Positions 63,777 through 64,000 of a DNA stretch of 64,000 nucleotides are shown here, piece after piece. Each line of letters begins with the position of its first letter. The first letter of the stretch is position 1. The stretch lies in the NCBI RefSeq assembly GCF_022953055.1, contig NZ_JALJEJ010000010.1, positions 88,611 to 152,610 on the forward strand, given 5' to 3'. Under the pieces are notes generated by a model. It ran no database searches. It was not told the origin of the DNA and saw nothing but the letters and a program-made list of their open reading frames with translations. The translations under genes were made by a program, and so were the position numbers. The DNA is from Mucilaginibacter straminoryzae (GTDB lineage Bacteria > Bacteroidota > Bacteroidia > Sphingobacteriales > Sphingobacteriaceae).

Positions 63777-64000
63777 GAGGCTGTCTCAAAAGGGCAGTCT
63801 CTTGTTGTTTAAGGGATATATTTTTAGTAACTTAAAGACATGGGAGGCAAAGTAGTCTTTAAGGAATATGACCCTGACCAGTTAACGTTTTTACCTTATA
63901 AACTGGAGGAGTTGGTACCGGAAGGTCACCCGGTACGTATCGTGAAGCAGGTGGTTGATGAAGTGGATGTCAAGCCGATCAACCGGAAGTATAAAGGCGG
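63777..64000 (+). mobile_element. IS1182-like insertion sequence, left end (cut by the window)
   Basis: GAGGCTGTCTCAAAA at 63777 is a typical inverted-repeat end of this IS group (from memory), followed within 63 nt by the transposase start. The rest, the right end and any target duplication lie outside. Confidence 0.75.
63840..64000 (+). CDS. IS1182-family transposase, N-terminal fragment (runs off right edge)
   Basis: About 53 visible residues: MGGKVVFKEYDPDQLTFLPYK then LEELVPEGHPVRIVKQVVDEV. The LxxLVPExHPVRxV signature is the N-terminal domain of IS1182/IS5-superfamily DDE transposases. The gene is cut by the window, so completeness is unknown. Confidence 0.85.
   Translation, partial: MGGKVVFKEYDPDQLTFLPYKLEELVPEGHPVRIVKQVVDEVDVKPINRKYKG

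Overview
The window comes from a chromosome of a Bacteroidota bacterium, most likely family Sphingobacteriaceae (Mucilaginibacter/Pedobacter-like). Three things point there. Promoters have the Bacteroidota form TTTG-N19-TAnnTTTG rather than TTGACA/TATAAT. A PorP/SprF protein is paired with a giant PKD-repeat protein carrying a type IX secretion (type B) sorting domain. The arginine operon has an N-acyl-ornithine-type transcarbamylase. Most of the window is ordinary chromosome; the only mobile element seen is the start of an IS1182-like insertion sequence at the right edge.

Layout. 1-8.5 kb: housekeeping genes (topA fragment, mnmA, M16 peptidase pair, Nfu scaffold, purB) plus a 31-residue membrane miniprotein gene with its own promoter and terminator. 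8.6-15.2 kb: a TetR-headed RND efflux operon (regulator, TolC-like channel, lipoprotein adaptor, RND pump). 15.2-18.7 kb: small membrane proteins, an MscS channel, an OsmC protein and an orphan promoter-to-terminator unit that may encode a small RNA. 18.7-28 kb: SprF-like protein with its 1570-residue partner, an S9 peptidase and an SpmA-SpmB-type fusion. 28-36.7 kb: DUF3052, OsmC, MetZ, OmpA, SatP, GpmA and a large S9 peptidase.

36.9-50 kb holds amino-acid biosynthesis on the minus strand in two blocks, split by plus-strand NDH-2 and Na+/H+ antiporter genes: (alpha/beta hydrolase, argB, proC, aspartokinase) and (GNAT, argG, argC, argD, argF', PaiB-like). Each of the three junctions argG/argC, argC/argD and argD/argF' carries a different palindromic repeat. 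The transcarbamylase has valine at the residue that separates acetyl- from succinyl-ornithine enzymes, and a GNAT with a cysteine cluster sits at the operon head where the glutamate N-acyltransferase would be expected.

50-64 kb: MBL-fold hydrolase, SPW membrane protein, SSB paralogue, a frameshifted DUF421 pseudogene, a desaturase operon with a 42-residue lysine-rich protein, CspA, an FAD protein/DUF1543/SDR-DUF2867 cluster, a DEAD-box-like protein with decayed helicase motifs, VF530, a divergent HxlR/SDR/SnoaL cassette, tRNA-Pro(UGG) and the IS end. No CRISPR array, prophage or recognisable defence system was seen. All assignments are from reading the sequence and from memory of families; no database search was run.
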